NCBI GenBank assembly: GCA_007126035.1
Contig: SLCC01000057.1
Coordinates: forward strand, 1-38,853
Source: Gemmatimonadota bacterium
Lineage (GTDB): Bacteria; Gemmatimonadota; Gemmatimonadetes; Longimicrobiales; RSA9
Reading direction: 5' to 3'
Length of the DNA stretch: 38,853 nucleotides
Program-made: the position numbers and the translations under genes
In this document: one piece after another, positions 1 through 9,330 of the stretch
Numbering within the stretch: the first letter of the stretch is position 1
Layout: every line of letters begins with the position of its first letter
Notes under the pieces: model-generated
The model's database searches: none
What the model was told of the DNA's origin: nothing
The model's input: the letters and a program-made list of their open reading frames with translations, nothing else

Positions 1-48
1 CCCGGCGGTTTTCAAGACCGCTGCCTTACCAGTTAGGTCTAGCCCTCC
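1..48 (-). tRNA. tRNA-Ser(UGA), 3' part cut off by the window edge
   Basis: Read on the minus strand, the segment starts with acceptor bases GGAGGGC, then UA, a D-arm containing the GG of the D-loop, and a five-pair anticodon stem GCGGU/ACCGC enclosing loop CUUGAAA. The loop centres on UGA, the anticodon for serine codons UCA and UCG. The variable arm, T-arm and acceptor 3' strand lie beyond position 1. The D-stem appears to have an A-G mismatch (GAC against GGC), so the arm is weaker than usual. Identity rests on the anticodon loop and the serine-like 5' half, because the long variable arm cannot be seen. Confidence 0.8.
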
Positions 49-305
49 AGATTGTTGCCCCCCCCTGGCTGCGTCTTCCGGCATGCGCCTGGCCAGTCGG
101 CCAGGTTCGGCGTGACTGCACAAACCTGATAGGCAGAAAACTACAGCCCGAGCGGCTACTGGCAACTGGCTTGTCCTACCCCGGACGCGTGTGGGGGAGC
201 CACTCAGAGTCTCTCACCGCCCTCGCCTCATCCCCGGCGGCCGCGCCGTGGTTTGATCGAGCGCGCGCGGACCGGTAGCTTTCGCACGTTCCGGGGGAAT
301 AAGAG

Positions 306-725
306 ATGAATCACCTGTCGCTTGCCCGCCTCCTGGCTCCCGCCTGGATCGCCGCGCTGGTCCTGGGGCTCGGCGCGGGTGCCTTGTTGTGGATCATTGC
401 GGCCATTGCGCCGGCGCTCAGCCGTCCCTCCTGGGCCGCCACGCTGGACGTCGTGGCCATGGGCACCATGGTCGGCATCGTCGGCGGCACGCCCTACCTT
501 CTCCTCAGGGCGCTGACCCGGGCGGGCGGGGCCTGGGCTGGTGCCATCCTGGGCCTGCTGGTCCTGGCCGTCCTGGCGGCGCTCCTGCCCGACACGCTGC
601 GGACGGCCGCGGTCATGGCCGGTCGCGCCCGCCCGCTCGTCACCACCATGTTGGTCCTCGCCTTGTTCATCGGCTGGGGCATCGCACTCGAGAAGATCGC
701 CGCGCGCGTCGGCCGAGGAACTTAG
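306..725 (+). CDS. Small multi-pass membrane protein of unknown function
   Basis: A 139-residue hydrophobic protein. Four membrane segments can be drawn at about residues 12-36, 46-68, 76-95 and 108-127, separated by short charged loops (RALTRAGG, RARP). The C-terminus is basic (EKIAARVGRGT) and probably cytoplasmic. A purine-rich GGGGGAA lies just before the ATG. It stands alone between a partial minus-strand tRNA and a convergent hydrolase gene, so context gives no function. I recognise no family motif. The coding call rests on the consistent alternation of hydrophobic segments and loops in this frame. Confidence 0.65.
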   Translation: MNHLSLARLLAPAWIAALVLGLGAGALLWIIAAIAPALSRPSWAATLDVVAMGTMVGIVGGTPYLLLRALTRAGGAWAGAILGLLVLAVLAALLPDTLRTAAVMAGRARPLVTTMLVLALFIGWGIALEKIAARVGRGT

Positions 726-752
726 CGCCGAAAGTAGCGCGAGTACGGCGGT

Positions 753-1754
753 CTACCGTAGCGAATGGACGAACCTCTCCAGCTCGGTGAAGAAGCGCTC
801 CGGCTCATCGGCGAAGAGGCTGTGGCCCGACCGCTCGAAGAAGAGCAGCTCGGCGTTCGGGTGCTCCCCGTGGAACAGCGCCGGCTTGTCCGCGCCCCAC
901 GTGAGATCCCACTTCGCCTCCATGATCAGCGTCGGAACCGTGAAGTCGTGGAACGCGCCCTCGAGATCCACGTCGGCCAGACTCTCGATGATCCCGGGGC
1001 GAAACGCCCGATCGTGCACCCACTCGTAGCGCGCCTGCTCCGCCAGCCGCTCCCGCGTGGGGCGGTAGAAGTTCTGGCGTTTCCAGTCTCCGTTCAGATA
1101 CCGGTTGTACATGCGCTGCGGGCCGTTCAGGCCGGGCATCTCGTTGATCTCCTGCATGCGCGCCCGTTCCTCGTCGCTGATATACTCGTACTGGCGCGAC
1201 GGCTGAGCCTGGAGGTGTGGGCCGAACGCCGACGCCACGAGCACCAGCCCCGCAAGGTGCTCCTCGTGCTTCGTCGCATAGACTTGCGCCAGCAGCCCGC
1301 CATAGGAGAAGCCGACGACGACCCAGCGGTCGATCCCCAGCGCCTGCCGCAGCCTGTCCAGATCTTCCACAGCCTGCGCGATGGTGTAGCCGCCGCCAGG
1401 CTCGCGACACGATAGCCCGCACCCCCGCTGGTCATAGTAGATGACCCGGGCGGACCCGGCGGCGCGGGAGAAATGCGGGTGGAAGTAGTGGTGGGTCCCG
1501 CCAGGACCTCCATTGATGAGAACCAGCGGCGTTCCCTGGCCCTCGACCTCCACGTACAGCTCACAGTCACCGACATCGACCCGCATGGCTTCGAAGTCCA
1601 GTCGCTCGCACCAGCGCTCCACTTCGGGCACCTCGAAGATCTCGTCGTAGGTGGTGGTTATGCCGTCCAGCACCGTCTCGCGCGGCGGCTGATGGGCAAC
1701 GCACGCGGTGAGCATCACGACGGCGGCGACCGCCGAGACCAGGTGAAACCTCAT
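753..1754 (-). CDS. Alpha/beta hydrolase lipoprotein, proline iminopeptidase-like
   Basis: A 333-residue serine hydrolase of the alpha/beta fold. The start chosen is the ATG at 1754, preceded by AGGAGGT at good spacing and opening a lipoprotein signal with lipobox LTAC (Cys about residue 18). The mature enzyme is therefore probably lipid-anchored in the cell envelope. Further upstream in-frame starts lack a ribosome site. It has an oxyanion-type loop NGGPGG, the nucleophile elbow GFSYGG, a candidate acid in EAKWDLTWG and the catalytic His in RSGHSLF. The GGPG loop with GxSxGG is typical of prolyl aminopeptidase (S33) and related hydrolases. The substrate cannot be told from sequence; release of N-terminal proline or hydrolysis of a small ester are both possible. 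It is convergent with the membrane protein and divergent from the next lipoprotein. Confidence 0.88.
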   Translation of the reverse strand: MRFHLVSAVAAVVMLTACVAHQPPRETVLDGITTTYDEIFEVPEVERWCERLDFEAMRVDVGDCELYVEVEGQGTPLVLINGGPGGTHHYFHPHFSRAAGSARVIYYDQRGCGLSCREPGGGYTIAQAVEDLDRLRQALGIDRWVVVGFSYGGLLAQVYATKHEEHLAGLVLVASAFGPHLQAQPSRQYEYISDEERARMQEINEMPGLNGPQRMYNRYLNGDWKRQNFYRPTRERLAEQARYEWVHDRAFRPGIIESLADVDLEGAFHDFTVPTLIMEAKWDLTWGADKPALFHGEHPNAELLFFERSGHSLFADEPERFFTELERFVHSLR

Positions 1755-2011
1755 GACCGCACCTCCTGGGGACAGGTCTCTGATGTCTTCGTGGCCACGT
1801 ATCCCGCTTCCGCCACTGGGATACTGGCGAGCAGCCCAGGGTTGGAATGGTGTTGGACCGCAAGCGCTGACAACCCGCCACGCCCGGCACGCAACCTGCT
1901 GCCCGAAAAACACCTGTTTGCCCGGCGGGGGGCAACGCCGGCCTGGCTGTTGGACAGTCGGCAGGAGGAGCCCTGGACCCGCCGGATCTCGAATTGTAAG
2001 CGGAGGTGATT

Positions 2012-2449
2012 ATGAGCAGGCTGGTGTGTCTCGTGTTGTGCAGCGTGGTCCTGGTGGGTTGCGATACCACCACGACCCAGCCGTTGGAGCGGGTCTGGCA
2101 GGGTCAGTTGGAGGGTGAGCCTGGCTGGGAGCACCTGAGCGGCGAGACGGCGGTGCACTTCGTGGAGGGTACGGCTTCGTTCATTGCCGCGGCCCAGATC
2201 GCGGGCGACGAGCCTGGCGAAATTCGTCCATGGCACGTCCACTTCAACACCTGCGCCGAGGGCGGCGGCATCGTGGGCGAGGACGGTGATTATCCGCGGC
2301 TGGTGGTGGACACGGACGGCACGGCGGTGGCGTCCGCCACGGTCCCGCAATCGGTGGAGCCTGGTGCTGACTACCATGTGAACGTGCACCTGTCGGAGGC
2401 GGAGATGGGCACGATCATCATGTGCGCCGACCTGGAGCTGGTCTTCTGA
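2012..2449 (+). CDS. Lipoprotein with a Cu/Zn superoxide dismutase-like fold
   Basis: A 145-residue lipoprotein. The start is the ATG at 2012, six bases or so after GGAGGT; the GTG at 2006 overlaps that ribosome site and is less likely. The signal ends in lipobox LVGC, so it is predicted to be membrane-anchored. The mature part has the order of a Cu/Zn-SOD beta barrel: strands leading to PWHVHF, a Cys- and Gly-rich loop, DYPRLVVDTDG, then YHVNVHLSEAEMG and a final CADLEL strand. HVH and VNVH resemble copper-ligand positions of SODs, and the two Cys could form the usual disulfide. Several zinc-loop histidines appear to be missing, so dismutase activity is doubtful; metal binding or a purely structural role are alternatives. 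It is divergent from the hydrolase and convergent with pgm. Confidence 0.7.
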   Translation: MSRLVCLVLCSVVLVGCDTTTTQPLERVWQGQLEGEPGWEHLSGETAVHFVEGTASFIAAAQIAGDEPGEIRPWHVHFNTCAEGGGIVGEDGDYPRLVVDTDGTAVASATVPQSVEPGADYHVNVHLSEAEMGTIIMCADLELVF

Positions 2450-2456
2450 CCTGGTG

Positions 2457-2486
2457 CCGGCAGGCGCCCGTCCGTGCCTGTGCCGG
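2457..2486. terminator. Hairpin between the convergent SOD-like and pgm genes
   Basis: CCGGC-AGGC pairs with GCCT-GT-GCCGG, a GC-rich stem with a 2-base bulge and a 10-base loop, starting 7 bases after the SOD-like stop. No T-tract follows on either side, so it is at best a weak or Rho-assisted bidirectional terminator. Confidence 0.35.
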
Positions 2487-2517
2487 GCGCGGGTTGTTCC
2501 GGGGTGCGGGGCTGCTG

Positions 2518-4188
<1,671 letters not shown>

Positions 4189-4310
4189 GCCTCTCCTGGG
4201 ATGCAGCACCCGCGCCAGTCCGGTCTGGCGCTATCCGTGCGGTCTGCCTTTCGTTGCCGATGATGCCAGGTTGTTGTACATCGGGCACGACGTGACACGC
4301 GGGAGGGAGC

Positions 4311-5564
4311 ATGACGCGCCAGACGCCGCGGGTGGAGCGGATCATGGAATCGTTCGGCGAGCGCACGGGCCTGACGGCCGATCGTCCGCCCAGGCGGTAC
4401 CTGTGGACCGACGCCTTCGCGGCGTCCAACTACCTGGCACTCCACCGGCAAACGGGCGACGCGAGGTGGCGTGACCGCCTCCGCGCCCTGATCCACCAGG
4501 TCCACCATGTGCTGGGCCGACACGCGGAGAACAGCGACCGGACCGGCTGGATCAGCGGGCTGCCGGACGAGGACGGAGAGCGGCATCCGACCATCGCCGG
4601 ACTCCGGATCGGCAAGCCTCTACCGGAGCGGGGGCCGCACGAGCCGTTCGACGACGAGCTGGAGTGGGAGCGGGACGGCCAGTATTACCACTACCTGACC
4701 CGTTGGATGCACGCCCTGGTCCGGTCCGCGGAGGAGCTGGGCGACCTGGAGCTGCTCCGCTACGCCGCGGAGCTGGCCCGCTCCGCCCACGCCGCCTTCG
4801 CGCACCCGGCCCCGGAGGCGCCCGGGGGCAAGGCGCTCTATTGGAAGATGAGCATCGACCTGTCGCGCCCCCTTGTCCCGTCCATGGGACACCACGACCC
4901 CCTGGACGGGCTGGCCGTGGCCGCCGAGCTGGATACGCTGGCCCGCTCCATGGCGGCGCCCGGCAGCGCGGGCCGAGGACTGAGCCCTGAGGTCAACGAT
5001 CTGAGCGAGATGTGCCGGGGCCGCTCCTGGGTCACGTCCGACGCCCTGGGGATCGGCGGGCTCCTGGCCGCCGCCTGGCAGCTCGCGCGAGTCGGCGCCT
5101 CGGAGTCCACTCAGGACTCGGCGGTCAGGACGGTGCCACCGGGCCTGGTGGGACGGGCGCTGAGCGACGCGGCCAGGAGCCTGGAGCTGACGGCCACGGG
5201 CCGCTTCCCTGAAGGGCCGGCCCACAGGCGGCTGGCGTTCCGTGAGTTGGGACTGAGCCTCGGACTGGCGGCGGCGGAGCGGCTACGGGAACACGCGGCG
5301 GTCGCCAGGTCGGGAATTGACGACGACGCACGGGCGGCCCTGGACCGCATCGCGGCCCACATCCCACTGAAGGACCGTATCCTGGGTTTCTGGGTCGACC
5401 CGGCCAACCAGGAGTCGCCCACCTGGACGGAGCACGAGGATATCAGCTCCGTGATGCTCGCCACCGGCCTGGCACCCCACGGCTATCTGGGGAGCGCCGC
5501 CACGTTGGGAGCGGCCGACAGCGCCCTCTCGAGCGGGCACGAGGGGGTCGCTCCGCAGTCGTAA
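4311..5564 (+). CDS. Uncharacterised protein, probable six-hairpin (alpha/alpha) toroid fold
   Basis: A 417-residue soluble protein with no signal peptide or membrane segment. The start is well supported by GGGAGGGAGC just before the ATG. The sequence is a run of amphipathic helices with aromatic motifs at regular spacing, such as YLWTDAFAASNYL, DGQYYHYLTRWMHAL and ALYWKMSIDL, plus a late LGFWVDPANQESPTWTEHEDISSVMLA. This pattern, with Trp/Tyr/Asp/His at helix ends, recalls the (alpha/alpha)6 barrels of glycosidases and epimerases. I cannot identify catalytic residues with certainty. It is divergent from pgm with about 120 bases between starts, which suggests shared control and a role with sugars, but this is inference. 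Confidence 0.75.
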   Translation: MTRQTPRVERIMESFGERTGLTADRPPRRYLWTDAFAASNYLALHRQTGDARWRDRLRALIHQVHHVLGRHAENSDRTGWISGLPDEDGERHPTIAGLRIGKPLPERGPHEPFDDELEWERDGQYYHYLTRWMHALVRSAEELGDLELLRYAAELARSAHAAFAHPAPEAPGGKALYWKMSIDLSRPLVPSMGHHDPLDGLAVAAELDTLARSMAAPGSAGRGLSPEVNDLSEMCRGRSWVTSDALGIGGLLAAAWQLARVGASESTQDSAVRTVPPGLVGRALSDAARSLELTATGRFPEGPAHRRLAFRELGLSLGLAAAERLREHAAVARSGIDDDARAALDRIAAHIPLKDRILGFWVDPANQESPTWTEHEDISSVMLATGLAPHGYLGSAATLGAADSALSSGHEGVAPQS

Positions 5565-5600
5565 CGCGGGTGTACGGACCCCGTGCACAAATGTGGCGAC

Positions 5601-5630
5601 GCGGGGCACTTTTTGCCCGCTCCGGCGGGC
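5601..5630 (+). other. Overlapping, mutually exclusive hairpins upstream of the permease gene
   Basis: GCGGGGCA (5601-5608) can pair with TGCCCGC (5614-5620) around a T-rich loop. The same GCCCGC (5615-5620) can instead pair perfectly with GCGGGC (5625-5630) around TCCG. The arrangement resembles a small attenuator, or a terminator of the upstream gene, but there is no T-tract after the second stem. Confidence 0.3.
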
Positions 5631-5773
5631 GGCCGGGCGACCCTCCCGGTGCGGGCTACAGGCAGGACTCAACGCGACCGTGGCGGCCCGTGGTGTGCAT
5701 GGGTTTCAGTGGACCGAATGGCGCCAGCGCGGGTATTGTTTCCCGACGCTGGTTCACCTTCGTTGGAACGTGG

Positions 5774-6880
5774 ATGACTCCGGTAAACGCATCTGCTGGC
5801 ACTCGATTCCTGCTGAGTGCGGCCGGGCTGGTTGTCCTGGTCGCCGGGCTGAGAGCGGCGGCGCCGATCCTGGTGCCGCTGGTGCTGGCCGTGTTCATCA
5901 CCGTGATCAACTTCCCGCTGCTCCAGTGGCTGCGGCGGTTGCGCGTGCCGACGCCGCTGGCGGTCCTGCTGGTGGTGCTGGCCACGTTCACGTTCCTGGG
6001 CCTGGTGATCCTGGTGGGCTCGGCTTCATTGACGGACATCCGGACGGTCCTGCCCGTGTACGTGGAGCGGCTACGGGAGTTGGAGTTCTCGACGTTGGCC
6101 GCGCTGGACGCGCGGGGCGTCCCGGTCCCTGACGGCTTCTACTCCACCATGCTGTCGGAGCCGGAGCGGATCATGGACCTGCTCGGCGGTTTCGTGGTCC
6201 GGGCGGCGGGCCTGCTGTCGTCCACCGCTATCGTGGTCCTCTTCACTATCTTCATGCTCTCCGAGGCCACAGGCTTCCCGGCCAAGCTGCGGGCCGCCAT
6301 CGGCCGCGGAGACGCGGACCTGAGCCGGTTCGGCAGCGCGGTCCGGGATATCCAGCGGTACCTGGCAATCAAGACCGCCATCAGCCTGACCACGGGCGTG
6401 CTGGTGGCGCTCTGGCTCTGGTTCATCGGGGTGGACTTCCCGGTGCTCTGGGGCATGATGGCGTTCCTGCTGAACTTCGTTCCGAACGTAGGCTCACTGA
6501 TCGCCGCGATCCCGGCAGTCCTGTTCACCATGCTCCAGCTCGGCCCGTGGAGCGCCGTGCTGGCGGCGGGCGGCTACCTGGCGGTCAACATCATGCTGGG
6601 GAACCTGATCGAGCCGCACCTGATGGGTCGACGTTTCGGTCTGTCCACCATGGTTGTGGTGATATCCCTGGTGTTCTGGGGCTGGTTGTGGGGGCCGGTC
6701 GGAATGTTGCTCTCCGTGCCGCTCACTGTGGTGGTCCGCATCGCCCTGGAGTACACCGACGACTTCCGCTGGCTGGCGGTGATGCTGGGCAACGAGGCCA
6801 CACCCATCGAGGCGCCCCTCGGAGCCGAGCCGGCGCCCGATCCCGTGCCCGCCGCCACCGACCAGGGGGTGCCGGCTTGA
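5774..6880 (+). CDS. AI-2E/PerM family membrane permease
   Basis: A 368-residue inner-membrane protein of the AI-2E family transporter (PerM/YdiK/TqsA) group. Known relatives move small molecules such as autoinducer-2 or act in Na+/H+ exchange; the substrate here is unknown. Two N-terminal membrane hairpins (LVVLVAGLRAAAPILVPLVLAVF and a following VLLVVLATFTFLGLVILVGSAS) precede a soluble segment, then a bundle of C-terminal segments with GVDFPVLWGMMAFLLNFVPNVGSLIAAIP and GNLIEPHLMG. NFVPNVGS and the NxxEPxLMG signature are diagnostic of the family. I chose the ATG at 5774, preceded by GGAA; the frame is open back to 5570, and an ATG at 5699 is possible, but upstream codons read as non-coding. 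The C-terminus is Pro/Ala-rich and probably cytoplasmic. Confidence 0.88.
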   Translation: MTPVNASAGTRFLLSAAGLVVLVAGLRAAAPILVPLVLAVFITVINFPLLQWLRRLRVPTPLAVLLVVLATFTFLGLVILVGSASLTDIRTVLPVYVERLRELEFSTLAALDARGVPVPDGFYSTMLSEPERIMDLLGGFVVRAAGLLSSTAIVVLFTIFMLSEATGFPAKLRAAIGRGDADLSRFGSAVRDIQRYLAIKTAISLTTGVLVALWLWFIGVDFPVLWGMMAFLLNFVPNVGSLIAAIPAVLFTMLQLGPWSAVLAAGGYLAVNIMLGNLIEPHLMGRRFGLSTMVVVISLVFWGWLWGPVGMLLSVPLTVVVRIALEYTDDFRWLAVMLGNEATPIEAPLGAEPAPDPVPAATDQGVPA

Positions 6881-6971
6881 TCGAACGGGGGACCGGACAT
6901 AACGCTGACCAGACCAGTGGCCCGCCACCGAGTCCGTCCCCCCGTACGCGACCCACTAGCGCATAGATCGA

Positions 6972-8219
6972 ATGAAGGTACTGGCACGCATCCGCGGCGC
7001 TTTAGGAGACCCCTGGCTCGCCATCCTGGTCCTGGGGCTGGCCCTGTTCGGCGTGGCCATGATCTATTCCGCAGGAGTGCTGGACACTCCCCGCCTGGCC
7101 ATCAGAGGGCTCTGGCAGCGCCAGCTCCTCTGGCTCGGGATCGGCAGCGTCATGGCCGTCATTATCATGTGGCGAGTCCAGCTGCGTTGGGTGGAATGGG
7201 CCGCCTGGCCGTTCTACATCCTGACCATCGGGATGCTGGTGGCCGCGCTCTTCATCGGGACCGGTTACGGTACCGGTCAGGCTACTCGCCGGTGGCTGGA
7301 CCTGGGGCCGCTGCTGCTTCAGCCGGCCCAGTTCGCCAACCTGGCGGCCGTCATCCTCCTGGCCCGCATCGTGGGCGGCTGGCGGGCGCCACCACAGTCG
7401 GTCTTCGACCTGTGGCTGCCCATCACCCTCGTGGTGGTGCCCATGGCCCTGGTCGTGGTGCAGCCGGACCTGGGCACGGCCCTGGTCTTCATCGTGGTCC
7501 TCCTGGCGGCATTGTTCTGGGGCGGCACACCCTATGGCGTCCTCTTCATGCTGGTCAGCCCCGCCATCGGCCTGCTCCTGGCCTTCGAGCCCTTGATCTT
7601 CAGCGTCTACATGTTCGGGCTCATCGGCTTCCTTCTGCTCTACCGCCCGGCTCTCAGGGACACGGTGTTCGTCCTGGCCACCAACCTGGCCGCGGGGACC
7701 ATTGCCATACCACTGTGGGAGTCCCTGGCGCCTTACCAGCGGAACCGGCTCCTGGTCTTCCTGGACCCCGCCATGGACCCCCAGGGAGCGGGCTACCAGC
7801 TCATCCAGTCCCAGGTGGCGATTGGCGCCGGCGGGCTGACCGGCCAGGGCTTCACCCTGGGCACGCAGAAACGGCTCGACTTCCTGCCCGAGCAGCACAC
7901 CGACTTCATCTTCAGTGTTATAGGCGAGGAGCTGGGCTTCGTGGGAACCACGGCCGTGCTGCTGGTCCTGGGGGCGATCTTCCTGCGCATCACCCGGATC
8001 GCCGAGCGGACACCAGACCCCTTCGCGGGGATCCTGGCCTTCGGCATCCTGGCCGTCTGGTTCACCCATTCGGTGGTCAACATCGGCATGACGGTCGGCG
8101 TCATGCCCATCACCGGGATACCGCTGCCCTTCCTCAGCTACGGCGGCTCCTTCCTCCTGGTCACCATGCTGGCGTTCGCGATGGTCCAGAGGGCGGCCCT
8201 GGAGTACGGGAAGCGATAG
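6972..8219 (+). CDS. rodA: Rod shape-determining protein RodA (SEDS glycosyltransferase)
   Basis: A 415-residue SEDS-family membrane protein, the peptidoglycan glycosyltransferase that polymerises lipid II for side-wall growth with a class B penicillin-binding protein. About ten membrane segments are visible. Family signatures include RWLDLGPLLLQPAQFANLA, QPDLGTALVF, the periplasmic loop FLDPAMDPQGAGYQLIQSQ with the conserved catalytic-loop Asp, GFTLGTQKRLDFLPEQHTDFIF, and the C-terminal GIPLPFLSYGGS. The QKRLDFLPEQHTDFIF form favours RodA over FtsW. The usual QPSE motif reads QPAQ here, losing the acidic residue. No good ribosome site precedes the ATG, so the exact start is uncertain. No mreBCD or PBP2 gene is beside it in the window. 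Confidence 0.92.
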   Translation: MKVLARIRGALGDPWLAILVLGLALFGVAMIYSAGVLDTPRLAIRGLWQRQLLWLGIGSVMAVIIMWRVQLRWVEWAAWPFYILTIGMLVAALFIGTGYGTGQATRRWLDLGPLLLQPAQFANLAAVILLARIVGGWRAPPQSVFDLWLPITLVVVPMALVVVQPDLGTALVFIVVLLAALFWGGTPYGVLFMLVSPAIGLLLAFEPLIFSVYMFGLIGFLLLYRPALRDTVFVLATNLAAGTIAIPLWESLAPYQRNRLLVFLDPAMDPQGAGYQLIQSQVAIGAGGLTGQGFTLGTQKRLDFLPEQHTDFIFSVIGEELGFVGTTAVLLVLGAIFLRITRIAERTPDPFAGILAFGILAVWFTHSVVNIGMTVGVMPITGIPLPFLSYGGSFLLVTMLAFAMVQRAALEYGKR

Positions 8220-8362
8220 AAGGCCCGCTTCCCGATTCCAACCGGCGGTCTCGCAGCTTCCTGTCCCGGCCGTGTAACCTGCATCGTCGCGGCTTGCGAC
8301 CGCCGTGGGAACGCTCTGGCGGGTCGACTGCCGGGCACACCGATTGCGCGACCTGACTGGAC

Positions 8363-8394
8363 GGGCGGGGCTCGCCACGCGGTGAGCTCCGCCC
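8363..8394 (+). terminator. GC-rich hairpin downstream of rodA
   Basis: GGGCGGGGCTCGCC and GGTGAGCTCCGCCC form a 14-pair stem with two G-U pairs when read as RNA on the plus strand, closing on ACGC. Only a weak T-rich run (TCGGTTTG) follows. It lies 143 bases after rodA and about 50 before the methyltransferase start, so termination or a leader structure are both possible. Confidence 0.45.
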
Positions 8395-8445
8395 TCGGTT
8401 TGCCGACCATTCCCGCCGCGTGCCGCGGGTGACCGCAGGAGGAGC

Positions 8446-9237
8446 ATGGACTTCGAAGGATTCATGGGATCGTGCAAGGAGCAATGGGGAGACACTGACG
8501 GCGACACTATCTCCGACGCGCCTCACCCCGCGGATCGGCGACTGGCCGATCTGCCCGATTGGGTCCCCGGCTTCGCCACGGAGAACAAGCTCATGCTCCT
8601 GAACCTGGCGGTCCAGCACATGGAGCCGGGAGAGGTATACGTGGAGGTGGGCACGTGGCAGGGGCTCAGCCTCATCGGCGCGAGCAGGGGCAATGACCGG
8701 AAGCACTTGGTCGCGTGCGACGACTTCTCCAAGCTGGGCGCTTGCCGGAGGTCGCTGGACCGGCACCTGGCTGTCCACTGCCCGGACAACCAGGTTGACG
8801 TCTACGCCAGTGACTTCCGGGAATTCCTGGACGCCGCCCCGTGGCAGCCCGCCCGTGTGGGCGCCTACTTCTACGACGGGTCACACCGGTTCCGCGACCA
8901 GTTCGACGCGCTCCGGCTGATCCGTCCCTGGCTCGCTCCCGACGCCGCCATAATCATCGACGACACCGATGACCAGCCCGTCCGCGCCGCGAACCAGCTC
9001 TTCGAGCGGCACGTGCCCGCCCTCGAGCCGGTGCTGGACATCCGGGCGCCGCATTACAAGGACGCGGCCTGGTGGAACGGCGTCCAGGTCTACCGGTGGC
9101 GCTCCGACGCGCCGCCGCCCGACCTGCCCATCTCCCGGCTCGTTTACCTGCCCAGGCTCCTGCTGTGGAACCGGCTGGTGGTATACGGCCAGAGGACGCT
9201 GGATCTGGCAACGGCGGCCCTGCGCGGACGACGCTGA
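8446..9237 (+). CDS. Class I SAM-dependent methyltransferase (family-24-like)
   Basis: A 263-residue protein with a Rossmann methyltransferase core. The start is firm: AGGAGGA lies four bases before the ATG. Motif I reads VYVEVGTWQGLSL (about 65-77), the acidic end of strand 2 is LVACDDFS, and YFYDGSHRFRDQFDALRLIRPWLAPDAAIIIDDTD gives the DGSH strand 4 and the IIIDDTD strand 5 typical of Methyltransf_24 proteins. Such proteins often modify sugars, polyketides or cell-surface glycans; the acceptor here is unknown. The C-terminal 60 residues (DAAWWNGVQVYRW, then basic helices ending RGRR) look like a family-specific cap. It is flanked upstream by a hairpin and is convergent with the cupredoxin gene, so it is probably a single-gene unit. 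Confidence 0.87.
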   Translation: MDFEGFMGSCKEQWGDTDGDTISDAPHPADRRLADLPDWVPGFATENKLMLLNLAVQHMEPGEVYVEVGTWQGLSLIGASRGNDRKHLVACDDFSKLGACRRSLDRHLAVHCPDNQVDVYASDFREFLDAAPWQPARVGAYFYDGSHRFRDQFDALRLIRPWLAPDAAIIIDDTDDQPVRAANQLFERHVPALEPVLDIRAPHYKDAAWWNGVQVYRWRSDAPPPDLPISRLVYLPRLLLWNRLVVYGQRTLDLATAALRGRR

Positions 9238-9256
9238 GCGGTATCACTGCACGCAT

Positions 9257-9294
9257 CGCCCCCGCAGGGCCGCTATCGGTGGTCAGCGGGGGCG
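9257..9294. terminator. Hairpin between convergent methyltransferase and cupredoxin genes
   Basis: Perfect 9-base arms CGCCCCCGC (9257-9265) and GCGGGGGCG (9286-9294) with a 20-base loop. They lie 20 bases after the methyltransferase stop and about 36 bases beyond the cupredoxin stop. No T-tract follows. A bidirectional terminator for the two convergent genes is the simplest reading. Confidence 0.45.
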
Positions 9295-9330
9295 GACGAT
9301 GTCCGGCTCCACTCCCCGTGCCGCTCGGGC

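Noticed and set aside
6917-8356. A 479-codon frame overlapping rodA in another phase
   Set aside because: Its translation is Gly/His/Pro/Arg-rich while the rodA frame has all SEDS motifs.
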